A DNA stretch of 64,000 nt from assembly GCA_024500155.1 (NCBI GenBank), contig CM044857.1:40814001-40878000 (forward strand), written 5' to 3'. The stretch is from Chenopodium formosanum. Taxonomy: Eukaryota; Streptophyta; Magnoliopsida; Caryophyllales; Amaranthaceae. The translations under genes and the position numbers were made by a program. Below are positions 24,551-36,485 of this stretch, one piece after another; within the stretch, counting starts at the first letter, position 1; each line of letters starts with the position of its first letter. The notes beneath the pieces are model-generated. The model did no database searches. It was not told the DNA's origin and saw nothing but the letters and a program-made list of their open reading frames with translations.

Positions 24551-25029
24551 TATCGTTAATTAAGTCTTCAACTTCCATAATTTGCTCAACTAAAACAAAA
24601 TTTAGATATTTTTCATGGAAACCTCAAACCACAAATTCACCCAAAAGAAACAGTTACAAACAGTGACATTCATCCTAACGTATGACTACTGACTAGATCT
24701 TGTGGGTCCCACTTTCCATTTGCATTCTTCAAATCCTAATTTTCCTCTACAATCAACCTCCCCTTTAATTACTACACTAATCAACCCTTAATATCATATC
24801 AAAAGACACGTGTCAAATACTCAGCACTAATCAAAACTTAATATCTCTCAAATTACACGTGTCAAACACTCAGCATTACACCTCACCAACCTAGAGTAGA
24901 CTCATGATCACAAGATCCAACCCCCTTTGCTAAAAAAAGTAAAAAGTGGAATGGACCCACCAACCAAAACTTAGATAAGAAATAAAGAAAAAAGAGGTTC
25001 ATGAACCTTTCCGTTTTTCCAACTTCCAA
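24551..25029 (+). promoter_or_regulatory. RTE1-like gene upstream region with duplicated G-box
   Basis: Two copies of ACACGTGTCAAA.ACTCAGCA occur 49 bp apart, with CACGTG cores at 24807-24812 and 24856-24861. They lie within a local tandem duplication about 200-250 bp before the presumed leader. CACGTG is the plant G-box/ABRE core bound by bZIP and bHLH factors. No convincing TATA box is visible. Confidence 0.5.
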
Positions 25030-26950
25030 TCTATTTTCTTGAAGAAGAAATTCACCCCCCTTTTTAAAATTTTAAAATTTTAATTATTTTATTTAATTAT
25101 TGGGAAAGATGAAATCTTTGGAAATAAAAGAAAGCAGGTGGTGGTTTGGCAGGTGGTTTTTGCAACATGAAAAACAGAAGCAAACACAACACCTTCAACT
25201 GGAAAATAGTACACATTTTCTGACCTGTTCTTCCTTTTATGCTCTCCTTCTTGGTAATATTTCTCTTCAATCTTATAATTTTAAGCTTTATTTATTTTAT
25301 ATTATTTTATTTGCTTTGAATTTTATTTTTTCTTATTTAGTTGAAGTTTAATTTAAGTTGATTTGCTTGGTTGGTTTAGATTCATTCTTGTTGCTATTTT
25401 CCCATTTTTCATTGAATGTATTAGTCTTAAGATATTATTTTTGGTGGGATTCTAATTTCTGTATTATTTTGTGGGTTTGTAATAATGAATCTAGTAGCCT
25501 GAATTGGGGAAAAAGATTTGATTTTTAATTTTTCCTGGGTTTTTGGAAAGGAGTGTGTGATGCTTGGAAAAAATTGAGTAGAGGATGGATATTTAATAAT
25601 AGGGTCACATTTTTTTGTGCTGTATATGTGTGAGAGATTTATGATTTAGGTTGGTTGCATTGGAAAGGATATGGGAAATCCTGCATTGACAAAAGTGTTT
25701 GGTGGTGATTTTTCTAAGGCAATATTCATTGCTGCTAAGACGAGTATAATTGCAAGGAAAATGTTGCTGCTAAATGTTTGTCTTGGCTGCAACGAATATT
25801 GTCTTTGAAAAATTCTTGCCCAAAGTTTTGTGTATTGCAAAAGTCGTCCTCAATGCTCCCAGATTGAAGACAAATATAAGCATTTTAGCATAGTTTCTAA
25901 AGCTTAATTTTTATAGAATATTAAGCATCGAAACATGGAGAAAAGGGAATGGAAAGAGGGGATCATGTTTGATGGTAATTGGAGATAAAATCATGGTTCA
26001 TGTTTGTTGACACATCATTGGGATTAAGGCTTTGTTGTTTTTTTGGTGGTGGTTGTAATTACGCATTGAAACATATTTTCGGTTTTTGATTTGGTATATA
26101 CTATGCTAGTATGCTGTTCACTTGAATTGCGGGGGTGTGTGTGTTTGGGGGGGTTGACATTGTACTTTCCCTTATTTGCTTAGTGTTGGACTTGACAATG
26201 TACTGAGCCTTTGTATTGGATATAACAATTTAACCTCCAGAAATGTGTTGATTTTTCCTAAATAGGCAAAATATACACGCACAAAATCTCTATTTCTGCT
26301 TACTGGTCACTTCTCTTGTCACATCTCCTTAACATACCATCAACTACTAAGGTGGTCTTTTTTGGGTGAGGTAATAGCAGGAAAACATTAGTGCCAGATT
26401 TTGAACCTTGTTATCTCCTTCATGTTATTGAGAGTAATCTGTAATTGAAACAACCAATTCACAAGTTGTGGATTTACAACGTGTAAACAGACGATTTCTT
26501 TTGCACAGAAAGCAGACATCGGCAGGATTATTCTTTGAATCTCTTCTCAGCAGTCTATTATGTTATATTGGCTTTATCCAAGGCCCTAGTCAACACTGAG
26601 GTTTCAACCTTATTTATTACTCTTTGGTCCGAGTTTTACACATTAGTTATAATTTGTTGAATGCTGAGATCTTGCAAGGCTGAAGATTTTCCAAATTGAA
26701 GAACTACTTCATAAAGTTTTTGGTTTTGACAAATATTCAAGAAAAAATTGCTTCCCATTTTTTTTAACTGGTGTTTTTAAATGTCTGCCTGCAATTGTAC
26801 TGTAAATAAAACGCTCCTTAATTTCTTCTTTCAGGCCTCTGAGTTGGAATGTGCGTGTGGGAATGCTGATCAACATTGGGAGCAATGGAATATGTTTGAA
26901 ATCAATATTTGATATGTTACACATCTTCTCAAACCATCTAAGATAGCCTT
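25030..26950 (+). other. Spliced 5' leader of the RTE1-like gene
   Basis: A leader exon ends at a CTTG|GTAATA donor (exon end 25253). It is separated by a 1,581-bp intron from a second leader segment starting at 26835, after TTCTTTCAG. An in-frame TAA at 26939-26941 precedes the main start. Several upstream ATGs occur, including the spliced upstream ORF listed separately. The transcription start is not determined. Confidence 0.6.
25109..26842 (+). CDS. Upstream ORF (50 codons) in the RTE1-like leader, spliced
   Basis: An ATG at 25109 opens a frame that runs through the leader exon to 25253 and, if the leader intron is removed, continues into 26835-26842 as G-L-stop. The predicted 50-residue peptide begins MKSLEIKESRWWFGRWF and has no recognised domain. 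It ends about 108 bases before the main ATG. Its role, if any, would be in controlling translation of the RTE1-like protein. Retention of the intron would extend it differently. Confidence 0.4.
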
Positions 26951-28363
26951 ATGATACATGCAACACTTTCTGGAATGGGTTTAGAAGCAGGTAGCACTGA
27001 TGAAACTGTAAGCGTGCTAGATGAACTATGGCCTCTTGATGATATTGATCCGGTGAAGTCGAAGTTCCCGTGTTGTTTAGTTTGGACTCCACTTCCAGTT
27101 GTCTCATGGTTGGCACCTTTTATTGGACATGTTGGAATATGTCGAGAGGATGGCTCTATTCTTGACTTTTCTGGGTCTAATCTGGTAACTGTAAACGATT
27201 TTGCATTTGGTGCAGTGGCAAGATATTACCAACTTGACAGAAGACAGGTATTGCCTTGCTAACTTTGAATACTTCCACCAGCATTATTTTGAGGCTGTAA
27301 ATTCCTGTGCTATAATTAGGATTATTGAGAATTTATAATTATATCTTAACTAAAACTGTACTAAATTCCTTACAACTGAGAGAGGATTATTGCTTGTTTT
27401 CTACCACTTGTTTATTATTATGTACAACTTACCTGTATAATGTCTTGTTTTTAGGCAAAAACGTTATCTCAAACAATGTTATCTGTTTAAATTATACTGC
27501 AAGTTGTGTTTTTTCAAAATGGTATATGCTTATCTTTTTACTTCACGATATGTAGTGATATAACATTAAATAAATAACTAACAGCCTGTTGGTAAAATCT
27601 TTCAAGGTCAATGTTAAGGTTGCTTTATGAAGCTAGAACCTTCTTTTAACCATATATATAATTTATCTGATATAATCTTTAAGATCTAATTGTGTTTTTT
27701 TCTCTTGGGACTAGTTTTGAAAATTTGATGAAATTTGGTTGATATATACATTGGTGACAATGTCTCGTCAAAAAAAAAAAAAAAAAAAAAAAACTTTGGT
27801 GACAATGGAATATTATTGTGCATTCAATTGGTGCATCTGTTTTGTTTTTTTGGTTGGAATTACTTGTCTCTCTGTGTGGAAGAAATAACTTGGAAGATGA
27901 TCATATATTCATTTAACCCTATTTGTGTTGTTTATTGTAGTGCTGCTTTCCTCAGAATCTATCAAAGCACAAATGCGAGCAGCGCTACAAACATCACGAG
28001 CTTGGTACTGCTATATCTTGGGATGACGCTCTAGAAACAAGTTTGCGTCACTATGAGAACAAATCATACAATCTCTTTACGTGCAATTGCCACTCGTTTG
28101 TGGCCAACTGTCTGAATCGCCTTTGCTATGGTGGATCAATGAGCTGGAACATGATTAATGTTGCTGCTGTGGTCCTATGCAAGGGAAGATGGGTGGATGG
28201 CATGTCAGTCTTAAGATCCTTTTTGCCTTTTCTAGCGGTTCTGTGCCTCGGCATTTACATGGTTGGCTGGCCCTTCTTGATCGCACTGCTATCTTTTTCT
28301 CTTATGCTTCTTGCTTGGTTTGTGGTAGGAACCTATGTTGTCAACAACATACTAGAATGCTAG
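26951..28363 (+). CDS. RTE1: RTE1-like (DUF778/TMEM222 family) membrane protein
   Basis: This is a homologue of REVERSION-TO-ETHYLENE SENSITIVITY1, which in Arabidopsis acts at Golgi/ER membranes to promote signalling by the ethylene receptor ETR1. Coding exons are 26951-27247 and 27941-28363 (stop TAG), joined in phase 0, giving 239 residues; Arabidopsis RTE1 and RTH are of similar size. Signature segments are FPCCLVWTPLPVVSWLAPF followed by IGHVGICREDGSILDFSG (about residues 39-75), the Cys-rich NLFTCNCHSFVANCLN (about 145-160), and a C-terminal pair of hydrophobic segments (about 190-235). The ATG at 26951 is the start because an in-frame TAA lies 12 bases upstream. Whether this is RTE1 or its paralogue RTH cannot be decided here. 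The intron at 27248-27940 holds a poly-A run. Confidence 0.9.
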
Positions 28364-28497
28364 GTGATTCGAGATTTGGTAATAATAATTCAAACTTTTG
28401 TAAGTTGTAATGGCAGCATGGTACAGATGAACATTTGTAGAGGTTGCAATTAAGACTTATGCAAGGCTGGCATATTTACAGGGAAATGAAGGGAATT

Positions 28498-28519
28498 TAT
28501 ATATATATATATATATATA
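28498..28519. repeat. (TA)n in the probable RTE1-like 3' UTR
   Basis: About 11 TA units, 135 bp after the stop codon. Confidence 0.85.
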
Positions 28520-29670
28520 ATTTCGGCGTTGCACAGATATTGATTCCATCTGGCTCTTTATGTTCTGCATTGATTTCTCCTCATGACAAGCTCAAGTTCA
28601 ATTCCAGCCATCTCCAAAACATAATTTAGAACAAGCATTCTAATGTTTTAGAACAGGTCCTGTTTAAAAAAATTTGATATTGGCTAATAACACAGGATGC
28701 AATGCCAGAACAATTTTGGAGCAAAAGAAAGGAGGAGAAACTTCCATTGTTCTTAGCCTTATCATATATGAAAGGATGAAAGGAAGACAAATTTGTTCAG
28801 GAATTCGAAGAGCATGGACTGCTGTATATCGGGTATTGGGTGAAGGGGATAATCATGCGTTTTTATTGGTTGTTGGAATAATCTACATTCTTGGCATATA
28901 TGATAAGAACATTATTTGAGAAAAGGTTTATGACCTATTTGATCTTATAGATGGTTATACACTGATCATTGTGATTGTGCATAGTACATATTTAACTCCA
29001 AACTTATGTTCTCTTGCCTGCTTTTTTTGGATGAGCAAATGTCAAGAAATTAAGATAAAAAAAGTTACTTTAGAATTATATTTGGATAGAATTTTAAGAT
29101 AAAATTGTTAATTTAGAATTTTATTTTTGATTAAATACCAATATTTCAGAGTTACAAATTGAATTATAATTTTATTTAAAAAAAAGTTATTAAATTATAA
29201 TTCTAAAAAATTATCATATAAATTTATTTTTTATATCATAATATTTTTTGGAGCGAAGGGAGTAGTTCAAAGCGTAAAATATTTATTTATAATACATACT
29301 AATTGGTTAAAACAATATACTTCACAATCTGATACAGTAGAATTTTATTACTATGTAGACTTGTTAATAGGGTCGGATTATGAGTCATATCGGATTGAGT
29401 TATTTCAGGTTACGAGTCAAGAAATATTCAACCCTTGTCCAAAGTTTTGGATTCGGGTTCACCCAACAGGCTTTGAACATTTATTTTTTCTAATTTTTTT
29501 ATTTTTATTTTTTTAATGTATTAAATCGATCATTTCCACCACATTATTATTAGTCATTGCATGTCTACTAGGTAGCAAATCGTTACAAAAGCACATCAAT
29601 TCCTAACTAATTTTGTATCAATGATATGTTTTAAAATTTAATATATATATTAAAAATTTATCTTAAAATT
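28520..29670. other. Intergenic region after the RTE1-like gene
   Basis: The start probably includes the 3' UTR. Between 29040 and 29280, ATTTTAAGATAAAATT-like phrases recur in both orientations and the stretch ends GAGCGAAGGGAGTA, a Stowaway/mariner-like end. An open frame at 28674-28919 has no ATG start and no recognised domain. Confidence 0.4.
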
Positions 29671-29708
29671 CAATTAATAAGCCGGGCATCGTACGGGCAC
29701 AAACCTAG
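29671..29708 (+). mobile_element. Helitron 3' terminus
   Basis: A hairpin-like GCCGGGCATCGTACGGGC is followed by ACAAACCTAG and then T. The 5' end was not located, so the element may be truncated. Confidence 0.55.
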
Positions 29709-30515
29709 TCTAACATAAAAATAATCTGTTTGGTTTAGTACAGGATTCTGTTGTGGAAACTATGTTACTTGGACTCTAGGTGTTACCTTGTGTGACACAA
29801 TGTCGTCATATTAATATGACATGAGTAACCGAGTGGTCGAGTCTGAAGGAGCTAGCCAAATAAATTTCTAATGCCCAATTAAGACGCTGAAATTTTGTTC
29901 CAACAATCAGACTATTATGGTTGTTGATTGTGTAATTCCGGCCGCCTGCAGGTTTAGTCTAGTAGTGTAGAAGAGTCTGGAATTTGGCAGATGCAGGAAA
30001 AATTGTATTAGCATAATAGCATATAACCGTAATTCTCTAAGAAATTGAATACTGGTTATTCAGTTATGTCATTGTAAGCACAATATGTACAATAAATTTA
30101 TCTATCTTATTGATGCTTAAACATATACAGACTCACAATATAAGTCTTTTTCCTGACATTGGTGCACATATTATGCCAAGACTACATATTTTATTTAGAG
30201 TTGCGTTTAGATTTTATACAACACAATAGCAAACCTGCAGATTAGGGTAGATTCACCTTCAAATTTTGACATTTATTCCTCGGATTTATTAATTCAAAAT
30301 TAAAGAACATGAAAATATGATAAAAGAAAATATGATAAATAGAACATGCATGTATATGAAAAAGTATATTAATCGGGATCACATAAATAATCTTTATATG
30401 TAACAACGACAATTTTATTAGTTTCCTGAAATCCCTTGATATGTGATTAATATTGAAATCAAGGAAACTTTCAAACAATACAAGTCATATTATATTACAA
30501 TTAACAATAGACTTA
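29709..30515. other. Intergenic region
   Basis: No gene seen. The phrase TATGTTACTTGGACTC at about 29761 resembles the inverted TCCGAGTAAC phrases near 41770 and probably marks a dispersed repeat. Confidence 0.4.
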
Positions 30516-30820
30516 GGGGGTGTTTGGTATGAAAATTTGTAATGTAGGAAACTTAAACAAATAAGTGTTTCCATTTCTATTAGTTTGGTATGAGCTACAA
30601 GTAACAAATACTGTTTCCAAAGGGTAACAAAATCCCCCAAATTGTTACCCTTATCCAACTAGTGGAAACAAAATGTGTTTCCCTCCTCAATCTTAAACTC
30701 TTCAATTCGTTTCCATTCTATAAAGATATCAAACATATATCAAAGGTAATGTGTATCATTACCCTTTCCCTCATATAAATCCTTTCCATTCCGTTTACGG
30801 AATTTATACCAAACGCCCCC
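30516..30820. mobile_element. Tourist-like (PIF/Harbinger) MITE, 305 bp
   Basis: The left end GGGGGTGTTTGGTATGAA matches the inverted right end GGGGGCGTTTGGTATAAA. It is flanked by TTA at 30513-30515 and 30821-30823. It ends 27 bp from the stop codon of the RING gene, so it may lie in that gene's 3' UTR or supply its polyadenylation region. Confidence 0.85.
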
Positions 30821-30849
30821 TTAGTTTAACTTGATACATCTAAGAGCTT

Positions 30850-31611
30850 CTAATTACAAATTATATCATAATCAGTTTTAATAGTCTTGGAATTATCCAA
30901 AGCCTTCTTCTTAGACACCTCCCAATTACAACGACATCTTGATTCGTTTGGCAACTGATTCCGGCATAGAGGACAAGTATTATGACCGCAATCCTTTACC
31001 CATCGATCAATGCAAGTCTTGTGGAACATATGATGGCATGACACTAATCTCACTACTCGTTTATTTGCACAATAATCCGACTCCTCTTCTTGTCGCGCCA
31101 CTTCTTGATCATCATCATTCGATCTCTTCCTCTTCTTTCCGTTAATTTTAACCCCTTGGAGACAAATAGCACACGTAAAACCCTCACCCTGCGTAGGCAA
31201 ACCTCCTTCTTTAATCACCTCCATTGCGGGCTGTGGTTGAGGTTGTTGCTCCCGGTAATCAACCCAAGTGATTAACCTTTCTTTGTTACGTGACATACAA
31301 TGTCCCTCAATATTGTTCACAATTTCATACACGGCATAAGTCCCGCACACTTTTTTCGACGTACCAAGCCTAAGTCGAAGACTCGAAACCTTCTCGAACA
31401 TGTCTTGTAGCACTTCATTAGGGTTAGGGTGAAACACAACCGATGTAAGATAATTCGATAAAAAACTTTTACACGTTTCACAATCTACGGGATTATAATT
31501 CCCAAGTAACTCCATCTTAGTTTTGACATACGGAGACGACGTTGTTTCATCTTGTTGTTCGTCACACTTAACCCAACGCTCATACTCATCGTATCGTACA
31601 AAAATCTCCAT
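30850..31611 (-). CDS. RING-H2 finger protein, probable E3 ubiquitin ligase
   Basis: An intronless 253-codon gene. The RING-H2 domain occupies residues 147-216, with zinc ligands C147, C150, C192, H194, H197, C200, C213 and C216 (CAIC ... CHHMFHKTC ... CPLC). W204 follows the sixth ligand, as in E2-binding RING-H2 domains. The loop between the second and third ligands is 41 residues, at or beyond the long end of the usual range. It contains a basic KKRKR patch (159-163) followed by NDDDQE. The N-terminal 140 residues match nothing I know, apart from a short Q-P repeat at 122-128. No signal peptide or membrane segment is evident. The family role would be transfer of ubiquitin from an E2 to a substrate; the substrate is unknown. 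A TATA box lies 213 bp upstream. Confidence 0.85.
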   Translation of the reverse strand: MEIFVRYDEYERWVKCDEQQDETTSSPYVKTKMELLGNYNPVDCETCKSFLSNYLTSVVFHPNPNEVLQDMFEKVSSLRLRLGTSKKVCGTYAVYEIVNNIEGHCMSRNKERLITWVDYREQQPQPQPAMEVIKEGGLPTQGEGFTCAICLQGVKINGKKRKRSNDDDQEVARQEEESDYCANKRVVRLVSCHHMFHKTCIDRWVKDCGHNTCPLCRNQLPNESRCRCNWEVSKKKALDNSKTIKTDYDIICN

Positions 31612-31823
31612 ATCTTTACAATTTTTCGGCTTTCATGTTTTTGGTTGACGATGCTCACAATCGATCACAACATTGTTAACTCGTACCTTCCCCATTGATA
31701 GCACAATCAAGTATCTTTACTCTAAAATTCTTCGTATTTTCACTCTAAAAAAACTTGCCTTTAATTTTGTAATTTTTGTTAACAACAAATTTAGAAAAAA
31801 TCAATGAACCTAACTACATTACA

Positions 31824-31832
31824 TTATATATA
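31824..31832 (-). promoter_or_regulatory. TATA box of the RING-H2 gene
   Basis: TATATATAA on the - strand, about 213 bp upstream of the ATG. The local context is a plausible core promoter, and no other candidate is as good. Confidence 0.5.
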
Positions 31833-32044
31833 GAAATGTGAGTTCATGATTCCTTAGCTTGAGGATTAAGCTACACGGTAATTAAGTCGGTAATTGCAAT
31901 TTTTGTAGGTTTTTTAGATATTTGAATTTCATAAAAATTTCCTAAAACCATATAACCGTTAAGAAATAGTGGGGGTATTTGGGGGGTTTTGGGAAGTATT
32001 TCAAATTTGTTTGGATTTTTGAGTTTCGGCCCAATTTAATTAAG

Positions 32045-32458
32045 TGGGAAGATTTCCCTAAAAATTGTGTAATTGTAAATTAATTTTGTATTTGTGTTGG
32101 TTTAAAAATTTATTATTGTCCGAGGATTGGTAAATTTTTTTTTTTTTTTTAAGAAAGAACCGCTAACATCGATAGTTGTTGTATACTTATAAAACCGCTA
32201 ACGGTTCTTGCATTAGGAAACCTCCATTAAAACTTAATATAAAAACCGCTAACGTTATTAGCGGTTTTATATGTATAGAACTACTATCACCGTTAGCAAT
32301 TCTTTACCGAACCTTTTTTTTTAAAAAAAAAAGCTTCATCAATCCTACCTGGACCATATTGTGGGAATAAGTTTTTAAACCGACAAATAGATAACTAATT
32401 TACAATTAAAGAAGTTTTAGGGAAATCGTTCCATAATATAGCGTGGGAAATTAAATTA
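32045..32458. mobile_element. Fold-back element with CCGCTAAC repeats
   Basis: The left arm (about 32045-32160: AAGTGGGAAGATTTCCCT, TAATTGTAAATTA, GGTTTAAAAATTTATT) is repeated inverted in the right arm (about 32340-32458). Inside it, AACCGCTAAC or GTTAGCGGTT occurs about five times in both orientations, making a second, inner hairpin at about 32190-32270. The ends and target duplication are unclear. Confidence 0.6.
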
Positions 32459-32875
32459 GAAATAACTGAGATGAAAGCAAAACGTTGCGACCAAAATGAG
32501 CAACCTCTCTTTGCTTTAACATTTATTCTCTTGTCTGTTTGATTTCAAGCAGCATGTTGCAAATGCAAGAACAAAATTTGAGTTTTTCATATTATCAGGT
32601 TACGATTGCAGTGCACTTCAAAAATAAAAATACAAATTAAACTCCTACAGCTATCACATCAGATCCGTTTAAAGTAGTTGATGCATCAGTTATCTGTCTC
32701 GCTGTCATGTCAGAATTAGCTTCAGCATTTCAGAAATGTCAATCTGAAGCTGGTCAGTGATGAACTGATGATATTAGTATAAGATTGGCATTCGGGCGTG
32801 GCTCGATTTACTGCATTCTTGATCAATACAGCTCCAGAATCCCATGTCATACGCAGCTAAACTCTAGCTCACACT

Positions 32876-35466
32876 CTAAGCTCCATACTTGGGTGCCTTC
32901 CATAGTTTGAAGGCTATCTCATACAAAAATCTATCAGCTGCTATTGCAAGGTTTCCGCAATTCTGAAATGATAGCAAAAATTAAGTTACATAAGGTTCTG
33001 TCTTTTCATTTCCTCGTATTTTTTGTTAGATATCAGAAAGGGAAGAATCGAATTCTGCACAGTTGCAACTTTCCCCGACCAGCAAAACCTGTTAGCATGG
33101 ACCGTTTGAAAATTTAGTTATAGAGACAAACCTTTCTGAACTCAGTGAAAGAAAACTCTTGCGCCATATCTTTACGAGTTACAGCATCCTGCCATTGTGC
33201 TATTAAAATCGGGCAATGGTGCCTGTAAAGAACAAATTAATAATCCATTAAGTAGTTTAATATGTATCTGCTTCATTTCTCTCACCCTCTCCTTCACAAG
33301 CCCTTAAATACCTAACCCGGGGTTTTGGAAACTAGACACAAAACCAACAGAGACAGAGGGGTTGAAACCAAATCAAAACATTCAAGTACCTGATGCCATT
33401 CCTTGGATTTACTCCTTTCAGGGTATAGCTTTGACGTGGAAAGAGGGACTGGAGGTTAGAATCATTTCCATCATGCAAGGACACAAGTGATAAGTTCGAA
33501 TCATCCACCGTGACAGCTCCGTAGCTCATTATGAGAGTTAAATGCAAACGGGATGCAATTTCTGACCCAGGTTGGGCTACTTGCAATATCCTCCCGATTA
33601 AGCTGTTTGCATAGTCGAGATCATTCTGCGTACTCTCCCCCACATGTGCTCCAATATGAACAAAGACCAGATCATAATGGCCATCAGCTATATTCCCATC
33701 TAAAAATCCAAGTGTTCTTAGCAACTCATCGGCTGCAAAATCAGCCGATTGAACTTCCAGGTTACTGAAGCCAAGCTTCTCTCCAAAGGATTTGACAGCA
33801 GGACTACTAGAGACTATAGCAGCTTTCATTCGCATGAACCTGCAGGAAAACCTCTCGGGTTTATAATTCTTATATATAAGAATTGTTGCTCTCAAAAATT
33901 CCAATGATAGAACCATTTTTACCTATCCCCTATGCTGGGAACTTGCTTTGAGGCTTCTGATCCAAGATCCTTCTTTTCACTCTGAACCCAAAAAGTAAAT
34001 GTGAACATGGAAAGAACCTATACAGCAACAAAGCTTGTATCCACACATAGCGATACTTACAGCTTCATTGGCATCCAGTAGCTGTGCCAGTTCTCTGATA
34101 AGCTTCTCATCTTCTACTTCTGCAATAGAAGACAGGTAGTGATTTAATTAATTAACTTTGCATAAAGATGCCCTTCTCCCACTTTCAATTTCTCAACATC
34201 CAAGGAGTCAAAGAGAGAGATGCACACAAGCAAATGCATTCTATACCACTACAGAAATTACACAATGACTAACTCAAACAAGATCCATTACTTTTAAAAA
34301 AACAAACATAACAGGAGATTTTTTTAAAAAAATATTCAAATCTAGTCATATATACCGATTAGTGAGGGGTTATGGTATTTCATGATCGCCAATTCGCCAT
34401 ACATGTATCCATCTAAATTAATTAAAAAAACTATTATATGACTTGTTCATTCAGGAAACCCAACAAATAGTATGCATACAAGAGAACATAGCTTAAAAGA
34501 AACCAAGAATCAAAGAGGTTATGTCTCACCATAACAAAACAACGAATCACAGAACAAGGAAGCTGGAGAAAACAAGGGCTTAGATAGATTTAAATTGCAG
34601 GTAAAGACCAGATAGAACATTTAGGATCAGGAACCATCCTACCTGGCTTCTATGAGCCTAAAATGTCTATATGGTTAAGATCATTGCAGCTAGTAACGTT
34701 TAGAATTCTATCCTGAATCGGAGGCTTGGAGCATCAATTAAGCGAACAATCATAAGTGACAATTGACATAAATTGCTCTGGCAATCAATACGAGTAATAT
34801 TTTTCAATGTTAGATCATTGATAATCAATACGAGTAATAATTTTCAATAAAAATCCTCGAATCCTAAATCAATCCCAATAATATTTTCAATCTACTAACA
34901 AAACTGATGAAGGCATTACAATTTACAGGGAATGGAACCATAAAACATGAATCAGTAGCTCAATTGGTGATAAATTATGAATCAATAGCTCAAGAACTAA
35001 ATGACTTCCAATATCTCTACAACAAAGACAAAATTGCCATTACAAAACAATTAACAACCTCTAACTACACAAGTATTTGACAATAAAACTCATTTGACCA
35101 ATTACCATGACACCAATCCTTATTATATTTTCCTAAACTTTATAAAGATCATATCTTGACTTTTCATACAAAACCCAGAAAGAAAAATCATTAATTTTGA
35201 TAAATAAACATAAAATCAAACATAGAAATGATCAAATTTTCCAATTTTGATTCTGGGTATCTAAGAAATCAAAGCAAAAATGAAGAAATTGAAATGAGAA
35301 TGATAATCAAGGAAGGTAAACCTGGAGTAGGAGAGGAATCATCAAGGGCTAAGAAGCCACAGCAAGCTTTGGATGCAAGAGCATGAATGTAAGAGTGAGA
35401 AGGGGTGATGTGAGGTGCTAAGCCGTAACCATAGAGCACCAAAGCTTTACTTGGTTTGTCCGCCAT
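32876..35466 (-). CDS. Conserved plant protein of unknown function (296 aa)
   Basis: Six exons on the - strand: 35466-35322, 34119-34061, 33981-33923, 33839-33390, 33222-33132 and 32962-32876. All junctions are GT-AG and the frame stays open for 297 codons. The protein starts MADKPSKALVLYGYGLAPHI and ends LWKAPKYGA. The large fourth exon includes YDLVFVHIGAHVGE, LIGRILQVAQPGSEIASRLHLTL and MSYGAVTVDDSNLS. These look like a globular, possibly alpha/beta enzyme-like fold. I associate the protein with a widespread single-copy plant family (possibly the At5g11810 group) from memory only, and no function is established from sequence. No transmembrane segment is obvious. The two small internal exons are both 59 nt. 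Confidence 0.75.
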
Positions 35467-36485
35467 TAATACCTGTTCAATAACACATACACATACAAGT
35501 ACACAGCCACACAGGAAAAAAGGAAAAGGGGGGAAATTTGATAGCGTTAGATTTATGCTGGGAATATTTGACTTCGTATACAGTAATGTACTCCTGTGTC
35601 TCTATTCTTTTGCCCAGTGTCAATATTTGAGTCAAACTTTAATAATGTTGATCATAAATTTCCGTAAATATATGAGATCTTATTAGATACATCGATTAAT
35701 ATCAAGTTTTTATAAATTAAAGATATTTATGTTTTAGGACGTACTCCCTCCGGCTTTGTTAAAGGACAGAGGGAGTATTTTGAAAGTCAAATGGGACGAA
35801 AAACAGCCATAGGGACTGAGGGAATAACCAACCTGGTAAGACCTATAGGAAGGTAATACGAGTGATTGCAAAAAGTAATGTAGAATTGATAATATTGGCA
35901 GTTGGTTAAAATATCTTAGAAGTGAGTACGCATATAAGTATATAACACCATCTTATACAAGATTTTTCACAGGCGAGGGCTTAGTGTTAATGGGAGTGTT
36001 TAATTAGAGAGGTTTGGGTACCAAAAAAAAGGTTTATGAGTAGCCTAAAGACTCTAAACTAAGTGTATTTGTGTAAGAATATATAATTAAGTTATGTTTG
36101 GAGGATTTTTAAGTCTTTGAAAGAAGGATTTGTAAATGTAGGTGTGAAATAATCACTCTACATCGAGGTAGACCAAATTTTCTACCCTAACAATAACATA
36201 ATCAATATCCTTATTTCTCTTTTCACACAACAAGGTAGTTTTCAGCTAATAGTTATTCACTACACTTTTAGACAAAGAACTAATACAATTAACTTGTCAA
36301 ATAACCTAATACAACTAGCTAATACAACCGACTAACAAGCTAATCGCTAATTGCCAAACAAGGCCAAAGTATTATGACATTTTGAATAAAATAATACAAA
36401 CATTTTGGCGCATCCAGCAATGTAATACTCTACACTGAAGTACAGAGAGGATAGCTGTATCTTTTTTTCCTCTAAATGAAGAAAA
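35467..36485. other. Intergenic region between two - strand genes
   Basis: It should hold the promoter of the 296-aa gene (near 35467-35740) and the 3' UTR of the PMD gene (below 36486). It contains a Stowaway-like remnant and, at about 36235-36368, a repeat ending GCTAATTGCCAAACAAGGCC that resembles the one at about 51420-51775. Confidence 0.5.
35742..35826. mobile_element. Stowaway-like (Tc1/mariner) MITE remnant
   Basis: It begins TACTCCCTCCGG and ends in the inverted form GGGACTGAGGGAATA, only 85 bp overall. An internal GGACAGAGGGAGTA suggests a deleted or doubled end. Confidence 0.55.
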
